A stretch of 62,335 nucleotides of DNA from Anaerolineales bacterium HSG25 (GCA_030377865.1 JAUCGA010000023.1:1-62335), one strand, 5' to 3'. Counted from the stretch's first letter, positions 54,060 through 62,335 are shown. The notes: generated from the letters alone by a model not told the origin. Numbers and translations: made by a program.

Positions 54060-54413
54060 TTAAAATTCTTTTAAATAGTTAGAAATATCCTGCGAATTAC
54101 GCATATTGATTGTGAAGGTTTCAAACAGTGTTTTTATCATCTCTCTGTACATAGCTTTTGTCTCAGCATCAGTATTTTCTGATTTTGACAATTCAGTCAA
54201 ACCTTCAACCAATACTTTGAAGTTCTCTTTATTAATGTTCAACTCATCAAGCCGGGATTGCAGAACTCGACCAAACAATTGTTCCTTTTTGTTAAGTGTA
54301 TAGATTTTTTTCATTGCATCAATGATTTCGGGCAAATTTTGAACAACACCTTGTATGATGACAAGTTTAGCCGATACAGGTTGCATTTCACTTTTTACGA
54401 TTTTTTCGTCCAT
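54060..54413 (-). CDS. Helical protein, second gene of the TerB operon
   Basis: 117 residues from the ATG at 54413 (GAGGG upstream). It is all-helical with coiled-coil-like stretches (VVQNLPEIIDAMKKIYTLNK, LSKSENTDAETKAMYREMIK). Function is unknown. It starts 16 bp after the TerB-like gene. Confidence 0.65.
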   Translation of the reverse strand: MDEKIVKSEMQPVSAKLVIIQGVVQNLPEIIDAMKKIYTLNKKEQLFGRVLQSRLDELNINKENFKVLVEGLTELSKSENTDAETKAMYREMIKTLFETFTINMRNSQDISNYLKEF

Positions 54414-54429
54414 ATCAATTTTTCCCTCT

Positions 54430-55152
54430 TTATTGAGTGTTTTTTGTGTTATCTGAATTTTTTTTGTCTTTCCATACGGTATCAAGGAGTTTCTTAACAC
54501 TATAAGCAGACCCAGCTGCAATTGCAGGAACAACAATAACAACCCCTGCCATCATTCCACCGCCAACTAATGCGCCAAGTGCGGCCAAACCGGATGTTAT
54601 TCCGGCGGCACTAAGCCCAAATACAGAACCACTTGCTGTAATTGCTCCTACAGGTACGCCAACCGCGGCAAGTTTTGCCGCACTATCTTTAATGAGACGT
54701 TTGAATTTTTCAGAATTTGGGGGAATATCTTTGATTTTCCAAAGACTCTCTTGGAGAGATTTTATGGCATCAACTTGCTCTTGAGAAATGCCCAAGATTT
54801 CCCCAATTTCAAGGATATATTGGTATTCTTCATCAAGAAATATTGAGTCAGCCAAAGCAAAGAGACATAAGTCTGAGATCAATGTATATTTCAATTCTGT
54901 ATTACCAAGCCCTTGAACTATCTCAAGATTCGCAACTTTATCTTCGTGTTGAAAGCTAAATATTGACGAATATATTTTAGACTTTCCTTCATCTGAAATC
55001 GCAAGTTGCTCCAACAAAACATCCAGTTGGTATTTTTCCTCGTCAGCAAATTCTTTATCCACATAACAGATGGCAGACAAAATACTCAAATAGGCAATTT
55101 GCTCATTTTCAGGGTATTCTTCTAGCGGATGCTTCTTCTGTCCTTCTGACAT
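54430..55152 (-). CDS. TerB-like protein with a Gly/Ala-rich hydrophobic C-terminus
   Basis: 240 residues. Residues about 15-125 form a tellurite-resistance TerB-like helical domain (ICYVDKEFADEEKYQLDVLL, ADSIFLDEEYQYILEIGEIL; the paired acidic turns are typical). Residues about 160-222 are a Gly/Ala-rich hydrophobic hairpin (SAAKLAAVGVPVGAITASGS, GLSAAGITSGLAALGALVGG, GVVIVVPAIAAGSAY), similar in texture to ISG12-type membrane segments. Such fusions may insert in a membrane on a signal; a stress or phage-defence role is possible but only inferred. Confidence 0.7.
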   Translation of the reverse strand: MSEGQKKHPLEEYPENEQIAYLSILSAICYVDKEFADEEKYQLDVLLEQLAISDEGKSKIYSSIFSFQHEDKVANLEIVQGLGNTELKYTLISDLCLFALADSIFLDEEYQYILEIGEILGISQEQVDAIKSLQESLWKIKDIPPNSEKFKRLIKDSAAKLAAVGVPVGAITASGSVFGLSAAGITSGLAALGALVGGGMMAGVVIVVPAIAAGSAYSVKKLLDTVWKDKKNSDNTKNTQ

Positions 55153-55217
55153 AATTTCCAGTCCTTAGCGGAAAACCGCCATAATTTATTATTAAACCAC
55201 CGGATAACCTGCGACGG

Positions 55218-56948
55218 CTACAACCCCCAAACAATCGTCTCCGCCAGACCAATCTCATGCCGCTCACACAAGTCACTGGCTGGCTGACTAAATCCACCCA
55301 GAGACAGTATCGCCGGTAAAATAGTTTTGTCGGGATGTTGGTGCTGGTATATCTGCACCTTCTCCCAAAAATCATCAACCTCGGTTGGCCCGATTTTACG
55401 TTGCCACTTTTTCACCTCAACCAGTACCACTCGCCCACAACTCGACTCGGCTACCACGTCCAATTCCTGATTTTTGCCATCAGCCCGTTGGATCATGACT
55501 CTGGTGCGGACATCAATCATATTCAAGCGAGTCGAATCCATCACCCCTCGAAAATAGGTGGACAAGACAAACCGTTTCTGACTTCGAAAGGCTATTGCTA
55601 ACTGATTCTCGGCCATCTTGCCAGTCAAATTGCTTAACATGCCAGTTAGTCGTTTCTTGTCCCGTTTCAACTGTTCTACCTCAGCCCGAAAATCAACCCG
55701 CAAATCGGGGGCATAGCTGGTGATCTCTTCTTCAAACCGATGTCGCAAAATCAGGTAGAGCGTGCCATCTTGAAGCCCATGATACCGGATATCAGACCCA
55801 CCTTGCTCCAGCAAATCAGCTTCGACCATCAACTGCATCTTTTTATGAATCTCTGTCGCCGACATCTCCAACTGTAACGCCTCTCGTATCTCCTGGGGGG
55901 TCCAATCTCGGTCGTTATGCTTGCTCAGATGCAACAAAATATGTTTGCTGTTAACATCGTTGATTTTCGACAAGGCCAATCGAATATACTCAGCCCAGGT
56001 CAACGACATCTCTGACCGCTGGTCGGTTATCTCATAATTAACGGTGTTGATGACCCCCTTGGTGGTATCTAAAGCTCGCCCTTCATAAAAACTCTGGATT
56101 ACACAGGAGATAAAAAACGGGTCGGACAGACATAACTGGTTAATCAACACCGCTGTTTCGTTGGTAATCGGCTCTCGATACAACTCGGCATAGTTATAGA
56201 CCGCTTGTAACCCTTCTTCTGGGCTTAAATAGGGAGACATATACCAGTTAGAGAGCCGCCCCGCCTCGAGGTATTCAAAAGCAATCTCCATCAACCAACT
56301 GATGTAGGAGCCGGTCACCAACATTGGGGCAATCTTCGATTCCACGACATAGTGAAAACTACCGGGCATGCTTTCAATCGGCTTGGTTTGATAATTGGAA
56401 TCGGGGTAGATAAATTTGGTCAGGTATTGAAACTCATCAATAATAACCAGAAATCGGATGTCGTAAACTCCGGCAAAACGGTGGGGTGCGGTGTAAGCGG
56501 CTTCCCACATCAAATCATGGCCTCGATTCATCTCTTGCTGAAACAGGTTAATATCATCAACCAACAGTTTTATCGAATGGGTCAGCCCATAAGCTTTGAT
56601 CTCGTCAAGAGGCAGAGGATTCATGACCAGTTTGGGGTCTCGTTCTAAAAAAGAGATGTATTGAGAGGCGAAGGCGCGATAATACTGCATGGCAAAGTTG
56701 GGATACCAGATTTTGGTTTCTGCAACATGGAAATAGAATGGAATAACCGCCCCGTTTTGGTTCCATAGTTGATTAAAAAGACGTTGCACCAAGGCAGTTT
56801 TGCCACTTTTACGCCGTGCCAAAATCACCCGTGACTTGGAGAGCCGACGGGGGATATTTTCAATCCAGCGGTTGAAACTGTCGAACTCTTTTTTTCGTTC
56901 AACGAAGAGGTCAGGATAACCGATTTTTTCATTTAAGGGATATTGCAT
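55218..56948 (-). CDS. AAA ATPase with C-terminal PD-(D/E)XK nuclease-like domain
   Basis: 576 residues. An N-terminal STAND/archaeal-type ATPase: Walker A LARRKSGKTALVQRL (about 42-57), Walker B FLVIIDEFQYL, sensor LVTGSYISWL. A winged helix follows in the middle (WTPQEIREALQLEMSATEIH). The C-terminus (about 480-560) carries QELDVVAESS and VVLVEVKKWQR, the D...ExK core of a DUF234-like nuclease. Proteins of this type are mobile and of unclear role, with defence a possibility. GAGGAG is 7 bases before the ATG and overlaps the end of the kinase gene, so the two are coupled. Confidence 0.8.
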   Translation of the reverse strand: MQYPLNEKIGYPDLFVERKKEFDSFNRWIENIPRRLSKSRVILARRKSGKTALVQRLFNQLWNQNGAVIPFYFHVAETKIWYPNFAMQYYRAFASQYISFLERDPKLVMNPLPLDEIKAYGLTHSIKLLVDDINLFQQEMNRGHDLMWEAAYTAPHRFAGVYDIRFLVIIDEFQYLTKFIYPDSNYQTKPIESMPGSFHYVVESKIAPMLVTGSYISWLMEIAFEYLEAGRLSNWYMSPYLSPEEGLQAVYNYAELYREPITNETAVLINQLCLSDPFFISCVIQSFYEGRALDTTKGVINTVNYEITDQRSEMSLTWAEYIRLALSKINDVNSKHILLHLSKHNDRDWTPQEIREALQLEMSATEIHKKMQLMVEADLLEQGGSDIRYHGLQDGTLYLILRHRFEEEITSYAPDLRVDFRAEVEQLKRDKKRLTGMLSNLTGKMAENQLAIAFRSQKRFVLSTYFRGVMDSTRLNMIDVRTRVMIQRADGKNQELDVVAESSCGRVVLVEVKKWQRKIGPTEVDDFWEKVQIYQHQHPDKTILPAILSLGGFSQPASDLCERHEIGLAETIVWGL

Positions 56949-56957
56949 CGCTACTCC

Positions 56958-57770
56958 TCAATTAATAATCGTCCCAAAATCAACCGTTTGGCCCTTGAGC
57001 AGAGCCTCCACGTAACCCGGCTGGTCGGCAGAAAATACGAAGGCTTGCATGGGTGGCATGGCAATCGTCAAGCGATACATGTCACGCACTTTGGTAAACA
57101 TGCCGCCGGTCACATCGGTGGCATGGGAGCCGCCCAGCATGCCCTCGACCTCATCCCAATTACTGCCATCAATCTCCTCAATCAACTCAGCCTCGGGGTC
57201 GGTCAGGGGGTCGGTTTCGTACACCCCATCCACCTGCCCCACCAAAGCAATTTTACTGGGAGTCAACTCGCGAGCCAGATTATCAAACAGCACCTCCGTC
57301 GAGACGATGCTCATGCCCTGATTGGCATCAACGCTTACGTCACCATACACCACTGGAACCAAGCCATTTCGTAAAGCCTCTTTAATCGGATAAGTCTCAA
57401 AATACATCAGCTGACTGCCTCGCGTGCGGGTACTAGCCGACGGTTGAAAACTGATGGCCGGCACCCCCGCTTGGCGCAGAGTTTTTAACACAGTATGGTT
57501 TAGCTCTGCCGCGGCCGCGGCCACCTCGGCAAAGCCTAGCCAACTGTCGGCTCGTTTCGCCCCTTTGTGGGTCTCATATTTGGCCGCCGCCGGATGCCCA
57601 AACGAGCCGGAGCCATGCCCAATCAGCAGTTGCAGGTCAGAGCCACGTTCATCGAGGGCACTTTTTATCTCGGTTGCCAACCGTTCCAAAATATCAACAC
57701 GGGCCGTTTTCGGTTGGGTTTTATCGGTAATGGCCGACCCGCCAAGTTTTAATAATATTAGTTCAGACAA
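56958..57770 (-). CDS. Isopentenyl phosphate kinase
   Basis: 270 residues from TTG at 57770 (MSELILLKLGGSAITDK). The amino-acid-kinase fold is evident: LLKLGGSAITDK, the catalytic-His loop GHGSGSFGHPAA, VVYGDVSVDAN, LVGQVDGVYETDP and DVTGGMFTKV. The enzyme phosphorylates isopentenyl phosphate to IPP and is known from archaea and Chloroflexota that use an alternate mevalonate route. An upstream TTG at 57800 lies in repeat DNA and lacks a Shine-Dalgarno. No other mevalonate gene is adjacent. Confidence 0.88.
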   Translation of the reverse strand: MSELILLKLGGSAITDKTQPKTARVDILERLATEIKSALDERGSDLQLLIGHGSGSFGHPAAAKYETHKGAKRADSWLGFAEVAAAAAELNHTVLKTLRQAGVPAISFQPSASTRTRGSQLMYFETYPIKEALRNGLVPVVYGDVSVDANQGMSIVSTEVLFDNLARELTPSKIALVGQVDGVYETDPLTDPEAELIEEIDGSNWDEVEGMLGGSHATDVTGGMFTKVRDMYRLTIAMPPMQAFVFSADQPGYVEALLKGQTVDFGTIIN

Positions 57771-57836
57771 AATCGTTTCTCTTTTATAAAGGGAGTACAA
57801 AGCTTGCTTTGTTAAACATTATGAATCGGAATTAAT

Positions 57837-57940
57837 TAACTTGTGCATGCTGACAAATGTTTGTAGTGCCCAATTCATTGGGCCTGAACCCAATAAATTG
57901 GGTACTACGAACTTGGCTGACTTCTAACTAAGGAATGAGC
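57837..57940. repeat. Palindromic repeat with TTAACTTGTGCA edge
   Basis: Core GTAGTGCCCAATTCATTGGG with its complement (57863-57908). It is followed by AACTTGGCTGACTTCTAACT and AAGGAATGAG as at 51356-51375. An intact relative of the pair at 51310-51375. Confidence 0.6.
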
Positions 57941-57944
57941 ATTA

Positions 57945-58069
57945 GACCTGTTCGGAAATAAGGAGTAAGTCGAAGAGGAGTGTCAAAATTCTATTTTGAC
58001 TAGCAAGAATATAATTCTTGCACTCCTATCAGGCCATAAATACCCGTTTTAGTTATTGCCGAACAACTC
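57945..58069. mobile_element. GAGTTGTTCGG-family element, diverged full copy with TA duplication
   Basis: 125 bp from GACCTGTTCGGAAATAAGG to the inverted complement of GAGTTGTTCGGCAATAA, with TA on both sides (57943-57944, 58070-58071). The interior palindrome differs from the other copies. It is inserted between GGAATGAG and TTAATTAA..TTGTGCA, i.e. inside another repeat's end. The remaining gap to 58247 holds a GCC/GGC palindrome at 58081-58135 and no gene. Confidence 0.75.
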
Positions 58070-58247
58070 TATTAATTAAATTGTGCAGTCGGCGCGTCGG
58101 TAGACAGCCGGCGTGCTGGCTGGTAGCCAGCGCTCCCCAGTCAAACGCATACGTTATTTAATCCCGATTCCATGCAAAGCAAGCTTCGCACTCCATGTTG
58201 TGATTGCAGAATCGCCGAATCATTGAATCGCCGAATCGCCAGAATCG

Positions 58248-59090
58248 TTAAATAAAATATCGCCCATTACTCGTTGGTAGTTTCGACAAAATCTCGGGGC
58301 CTTGGGGCGTAATGGCGATGGTGTGTTCAAATTGAGCCGATAGTTTGCCGTCTCGCGTCTTAACCGTCCAGCCGTCTTCTTGCAGATCCCATTCGGCTAC
58401 ACCGGCGTTAATCATCGGTTCAATGGTAAAAACCATGCCCGGTTTGATACGCGGGCCACGATTTCCCGGCCCAGTATGTGATACAGACGGATCCTCATGC
58501 AGAGTCCGCCCCACTCCGTGGCCGCCCCATTCTTCAACCACATTGTAACCGTGACTTTCGGCATGCGCCTGAATCGCCGCCCCGATGTTGGTCAGTCGTC
58601 GTTTGACCAGCGCTTCCTCAATGCCGATATGGAGCGCCTCCTCCGATACTCGTAACAGCCGTTTGGTCGCCTCGCTGACCTCGCCCACCGGAAACGTGAC
58701 GCATGAATCACCACAAAAGCCTTTTAACCGCACCCCGATGTCAATCCCGATAACGTCCCCTTCTTTTAGGACTCGATCATCAGGAATACCATGACACACC
58801 TCTTCATTTAACGAGGCACAAATAACCCCCGGAAACGGCGGTTGGTTGGGCGGATTACCTTTATAACCTAAATATAACGGTTGTGCCCCATTCTTTTTGA
58901 TGTAGGTGGTTGTCAGTTGATCAAGCTCCTTTAAGCTAACTCCCGGCTTAATCGCCTCACCCAATGCGGCAAATGATTCGGCCACCAGTTTATTGGCATC
59001 CCGCAACAGCGATATCTCCTTTTTACTACGTAGGATGATCCCCTCTTTTTTGCGTTGACCATTCTTCTTTTTATTGCGTCTTAAAAACAT
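58248..59090 (-). CDS. map: Methionine aminopeptidase, type I
   Basis: 280 residues with a basic N-terminal extension (about 15 residues, RRNKKKNGQRKK) before the standard fold. Metal ligands are all present: Asp in IGIDIGV, Asp in CGDSCVTF, His in GHGVGRTLHE, Glu in FTIEPMI and Glu in QFEHTI; the substrate-side His lies in EEVCHGIPDD. It removes the initiator methionine from new proteins. It is 12 bp downstream of the glycosyltransferase gene and probably co-transcribed. Confidence 0.93.
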   Translation of the reverse strand: MFLRRNKKKNGQRKKEGIILRSKKEISLLRDANKLVAESFAALGEAIKPGVSLKELDQLTTTYIKKNGAQPLYLGYKGNPPNQPPFPGVICASLNEEVCHGIPDDRVLKEGDVIGIDIGVRLKGFCGDSCVTFPVGEVSEATKRLLRVSEEALHIGIEEALVKRRLTNIGAAIQAHAESHGYNVVEEWGGHGVGRTLHEDPSVSHTGPGNRGPRIKPGMVFTIEPMINAGVAEWDLQEDGWTVKTRDGKLSAQFEHTIAITPQGPEILSKLPTSNGRYFI

Positions 59091-59102
59091 AATTAGTTAC
59101 TT

Positions 59103-59840
59103 TTAGCTCCTAAATCGTAATCGAAATAAAGTTTTTACATATCCCACCCCACGGGTCAAATATCCCCATGCATTGGCGGCTGTTTTGCTTTCGCCCGCTT
59201 CACGCGGTACACAAACATAAGGCAATTCTCGGATCGTGTAACCTGCTTTTTTGGCTCGATAGAGCATGTCGATACAGTACTCGCCGTAATCACCCCGTAA
59301 ATCAATCTGTTCAAAAATCTCTTTCTGAGCCAAAATAAAACCACTGGTATAATCCTTAATCGACCAGTCTAATAATATTCCAGCCCAAATATTGATGGTG
59401 CGCGAAAAAACTCGCCCTGTCAGTGAGTGGGCCACATCCGTCCCACCCGGCACATACCGTGACCCAATCGCCAAATTCGCCCCCTGAGCCAAACCATCGG
59501 CCAGTTGCGGCCACTCTTCGGGCGGCATGCTCATGTCACAATCCATCCATCCCACCCACTGCCCCTGTGCCTCCTGAATCCCCCGCTGAATGGCACTGGT
59601 TAATCCTCGTTCGGTTGTACGATGGATGAGGCGTACTCGCGCATCGGTCTCACTTCGTTGTTTGACCAACTTCCACGTCCCATCCGGCGAATCATCATCA
59701 ACCACCAGTACCTCCACCCCGCCGGGATAGTTGTCCAACGCGGTCAAAGTACGGTCGATAAGCGGCTCGATATTGTCCGCTTCATTATAAGTCGGTAATA
59801 TAATCGAAATTTTTGGCGTTTGTCCGTTTTGCGTCATCAT
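59103..59840 (-). CDS. GT2 glycosyltransferase, dolichol-phosphate-mannose-synthase-like
   Basis: 245 residues. ISIILPTYNEADNIEPLIDR at the start, VVDDDSPDGTW (the DxD region) near residue 50, and the second acidic motif WMDCDMSMPPEEW near 100 place it with polyprenol-phosphate sugar transferases. The middle FILAQKEIF and DYGEYCIDML fit too. There are no C-terminal membrane helices, so it would act on the inner face of the membrane, moving a sugar from a nucleotide donor to a polyprenol phosphate. Confidence 0.9.
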   Translation of the reverse strand: MMTQNGQTPKISIILPTYNEADNIEPLIDRTLTALDNYPGGVEVLVVDDDSPDGTWKLVKQRSETDARVRLIHRTTERGLTSAIQRGIQEAQGQWVGWMDCDMSMPPEEWPQLADGLAQGANLAIGSRYVPGGTDVAHSLTGRVFSRTINIWAGILLDWSIKDYTSGFILAQKEIFEQIDLRGDYGEYCIDMLYRAKKAGYTIRELPYVCVPREAGESKTAANAWGYLTRGVGYVKTLFRLRFRS

Positions 59841-59888
59841 AGTATCTTAACAAGTAGGCCTCAGTACCCGACATGCTGATTAAACAAA

Positions 59889-60118
59889 ATTTTTTCCGAC
59901 AAGATTAACAGGATTTTTTTGCCTTTAATCTTGTTAATCCTGTTAGAGTTGTTTGGCAATAACTTATCATCGCATAAAAACTCAAATTCGAGGTCTGCGG
60001 AGTGCAAAAGCTTCTTGCTTTTGCATGTTTGTCTCCGGCAAAAGCAAGAAGCTTTTGCACTCCTTTTTTGCCTTTAATTCTGTTAATCCTGTCAGATATT
60101 CTTTTATCTTTAGTTTGG
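59889..60118. repeat. GACAGGATTAAC-type repeat split by a GAGTTGTTCGG element
   Basis: TTTTTTGCCTTTAATCTTGTTAATCCTG occurs on both sides of the element at 59946-60063 with slight variation, suggesting insertion with later duplication or recombination. No gene is seen in 59841-60177. Confidence 0.6.
59946..60063. mobile_element. GAGTTGTTCGG-family element, truncated copy
   Basis: The left end (TA, GAGTTGTTTGGCAATAAC) and full palindromic core match 6380-6515 in the opposite orientation. The copy stops after GCACTCC and lacks the far terminal repeat. Confidence 0.75.
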
Positions 60119-60177
60119 GCTAAAAAATCTTGTCGGGTAACAAAACAAGTAGGCTAAATTGCAGGTATAACCAAACC

Positions 60178-62157
60178 ATGAGTCATAAATTATCAACCAT
60201 CATTCAACAGATTATCCGCTCTCTCAAGCAGGTTGAGACGGGGCTACTACTGGTCATGGCTTTGAGCGTATTGATTATCCAGCCCTTTTTGCAACCGGGG
60301 CTACCAACCACCGCCGACATTCCCATCCACCTGTTTCGCACCCTAGAGTACGGTCAGGCTTGGTCAGACGGGGTGATATTGCCTCACTGGTCACCAAATT
60401 TGGCCTTTGGTTATGGCTACCCGCTGTTTCTATTTGCCCCACCCTTGCCCTACTGGATTGGCTTATTTTTCTATTGGCTCGGCCTCTCGCTTGAGGTCGC
60501 GTTCAAACTCTTGATTATCGTCACAATTTTACTTTACGCAACTGGAGGATACCTATTAGGACGGACGGGGTGGCATTCAAGTCAGGCTGGGCTGATTAGT
60601 GGCACGGCCTATGTATTCGCTCCCTTTGCCTTACGCGAGAGCCTGTTATACGGAGGTAATGCCCCCCAATATTTGGCAATAGGCCTATTCCCGTGGGCGT
60701 TATGGGCGTTATTACGGGCTGGACAAACGCCAAGGTGGGGTTGGGTTTTGTTGAGTGGCCTGTTTTACGCCCTTATATTGCTGAGTCATCTTTTCCATGC
60801 TCTCATTTTTAGCCCAGTTTTGGCTCTTTTTGGAATCATGCTACTCATCCCTACCTTATGGAGCATTTACAAATCGTCTGACAACGATCTATCTTCGGAT
60901 AATCACTCCCTAAAAGTCTCAAAAATCGTTAGAGCTTTGAAATCAACCATCTACTTTTTAGGGCCGATTCCGCTAGGTCTGCTATTATCGGCCTTTTTCT
61001 GGATACCAGCCTTCATCGAGCGATACAACACCCGCGCCCAAGCCGACATCTATCTCGAAAAAAGCCCCTTTTTTATCCGCTATCCCCATTGGAGTGAGTT
61101 ACTCAGTCCAATCATGCCGCTTGATAGTCGGGCCGCCAATCCGTATGTACCGCTGACGTTGGGACTTGCCACCGTGGCTCTGGCCGGATTGGGGGTACTG
61201 GTTCTGTTGGTAAAGAAGCGCAAAGCTCGCTTTTCAGAGCTGACAGGTTTTAAAAACCTGTCAGCTCTAACACTGGCAAAGCAAACGTCGCCTGCCTTTT
61301 CTCCCTCACCAACTATACTGGCTCTTTTTTTCCTGACCATCACTCTTGGGGCAATCTATCTGACCCTACCCATGTCGCAAATCGTTTGGGAGACAGTCAC
61401 AATTTTACAAGTGGCCGAATTCCCTTGGCGACTGTTGGGGTTAGCCAATTTGGGGCTATCATTTTTGGCGGGCGGCGCGGTTTTTGTTGCCCCGGTCAAA
61501 CGGCGATGGCACTTTACTGCCGTCTGTTTAATCTGGCAAATTTGGCTTGTAGCCCCATTCCTCTATCCGGTCACACCCTTTACCCGATACGGCACACCCA
61601 CCCTCGCCGACCAGATTCGCTACGAACGACGCTCGCAGTCGATTGGTACTACCACCCTCGGCGAATATTTGCCCCACACGGTGCAGATTGTCCCCACCGG
61701 CTCGCCTCTTGTACCTTTGTTTGAGGCCGGTCAAACCCCGTCTCGGCTTGATGATAGCGCTCTGCCATACGGAGCCAGCGCCAGCCTTATCAAACAAACC
61801 GCGGTCAGCCACCAATACCAGATCGACACCCCCACCGAAACGACTCTGCGCCTATGGCAATACGACTATCCGGGCTGGCAAGCCATGCTCAACGGGCAAC
61901 CCATGCCGATTGTTCCCGAACCAGAAACCGGCTTTATCACCATGCCAATTCCAGCCGGTTTGCACGACGTACAGTTCGACTTCACCATGACTCCGCTCCG
62001 CATAAGCGCTTTGTTAATCAGTGTGATTACCACGTTGTTGATTGTCATGCTGATGGGATATTTGTGGTGGAGCCATAGATTAGCGGACACTCTACCCCCA
62101 CCCAGCCTCCCCCTGCTAGGGGGAGTAGCTACTTCCCCCATACCAGGTGGGGCGTAG
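60178..62157 (+). CDS. Polytopic membrane protein (6-pyruvoyl-tetrahydropterin-synthase-related / GT-C-like)
   Basis: 659 residues with about ten membrane helices in the first 480. PTTADIPIHLFRTLEYGQAW and WSPNLAFGYGYPLFLFAPPL are typical of the large bacterial 'PTPS-related' membrane family, which looks like GT-C glycosyltransferases. The soluble C-terminal part (about 490-625) is exported. I choose ATG 60178; the open frame before it reads from TTG in repeat DNA. The final residues PPSLPLLGGVATSPIPGGA come from a palindromic repeat, so the native C-terminus has probably been replaced. Residues about 354-364 are encoded by a perfect palindrome. Confidence 0.7.
   Translation: MSHKLSTIIQQIIRSLKQVETGLLLVMALSVLIIQPFLQPGLPTTADIPIHLFRTLEYGQAWSDGVILPHWSPNLAFGYGYPLFLFAPPLPYWIGLFFYWLGLSLEVAFKLLIIVTILLYATGGYLLGRTGWHSSQAGLISGTAYVFAPFALRESLLYGGNAPQYLAIGLFPWALWALLRAGQTPRWGWVLLSGLFYALILLSHLFHALIFSPVLALFGIMLLIPTLWSIYKSSDNDLSSDNHSLKVSKIVRALKSTIYFLGPIPLGLLLSAFFWIPAFIERYNTRAQADIYLEKSPFFIRYPHWSELLSPIMPLDSRAANPYVPLTLGLATVALAGLGVLVLLVKKRKARFSELTGFKNLSALTLAKQTSPAFSPSPTILALFFLTITLGAIYLTLPMSQIVWETVTILQVAEFPWRLLGLANLGLSFLAGGAVFVAPVKRRWHFTAVCLIWQIWLVAPFLYPVTPFTRYGTPTLADQIRYERRSQSIGTTTLGEYLPHTVQIVPTGSPLVPLFEAGQTPSRLDDSALPYGASASLIKQTAVSHQYQIDTPTETTLRLWQYDYPGWQAMLNGQPMPIVPEPETGFITMPIPAGLHDVQFDFTMTPLRISALLISVITTLLIVMLMGYLWWSHRLADTLPPPSLPLLGGVATSPIPGGA
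61236..61268. repeat. Perfect palindrome inside a coding sequence
   Basis: AGAGCTGACAGGTTTT, one A, then AAAACCTGTCAGCTCT: 16-bp arms. It is the same family as 371-403, here read in frame as part of a predicted loop (FSELTGFKNLSALT). Confidence 0.85.
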
Positions 62158-62335
62158 GAGCGAGCCTCCGCAAACATAACGACCTTACCGCTAGAGGAAA
62201 CTACCTACTCCCCTTAGCCGGGAACTGAGGGACGAGCCTCCGCAAGCAAAACGACCTTGCCGCTGAGGGAAACGACCGCCCGCCGAGCCGGCGGGATCAA
62301 GGGGGGTAGAGAGTGCCCTGAACCCGCGCCTTCAC
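62090..62335. repeat. Repeat block at the window end
   Basis: ACCCAGCCTCCCCCTGCTAGGGGG resembles the cores at 19430-19500 and 45570-45640. It is followed by two copies of GAGCCTCCGCAA...ACGACCTT(A/G)CCGCT (62162-62200 and 62234-62272). No gene is seen to the window end. Confidence 0.5.

Overview
The window looks like a chromosomal stretch, with a plasmid-like block, from a member of the Chloroflexota (Anaerolineae-like). That assignment is inference. It rests on a giant DUF11-rich secreted protein, DUF4397 and Pro/Thr-linker surface proteins, a DUF4015 glycoside-hydrolase-like lipoprotein, a stand-alone isopentenyl phosphate kinase, a eukaryotic-type UTP-glucose-1-phosphate uridylyltransferase, and an RsbW/STAS switch pair. 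No rRNA or tRNA gene and no CRISPR array was seen.

Layout. 0-8.5 kb (minus strand): a truncated membrane-protein start, an acetyl-CoA hydrolase/CoA-transferase fused to a GNAT domain, and three exported proteins. 8.8-19 kb (mostly plus): HAD phosphatase, M3 oligoendopeptidase, anti-sigma factor/antagonist pair, UGPase, DinB-like protein, VRR-NUC-like nuclease, an internally deleted ABC permease and a DUF4015 lipoprotein. 19.5-25.6 kb: a plasmid-like module of ParB, ParA, a repeat-rich protein with a DnaA-N-like C-terminus, an ExeA/TniB-type ATPase and a small putative DNA-binding protein. The divergent control region of this module holds a candidate small RNA. 25.8-43.8 kb: one 6010-residue secreted protein. 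44.3-53.8 kb: pyrB, then a row of small unrelated minus-strand genes. These include a toxin-antitoxin pair, a papain-fold toxin with its probable immunity protein, an unknown pair, DUF4160/DUF2442, a C39-like protein and gene wrecks, separated by recurring units of about 160 bp. 53.8-62.3 kb: a three-gene TerB operon, AAA ATPase-nuclease, isopentenyl phosphate kinase, methionine aminopeptidase, a dolichol-phosphate-mannose-synthase-like glycosyltransferase and a polytopic membrane protein.

Two features stand out. First, the small genes at 45-54 kb sit in an integron-like arrangement. Each recurring unit has AGCTAAC/GTTAGCT boundaries, an internal hairpin, and a near-identical outward promoter (TTGTCT, 18-bp spacer, TATAAT) driving the next gene; one gene takes its stop codon from the boundary box. 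No integrase is in the window and the fit to canonical attC is imperfect. Second, the intergenic DNA is packed with short non-autonomous palindromic elements of several families, often nested, several with readable target duplications (TA, TTA, a 6-bp TAACNT, 8 bp). One family lies in frame inside a lipoprotein signal peptide, a truncated copy supplies a start codon, and a third family has split a small gene.
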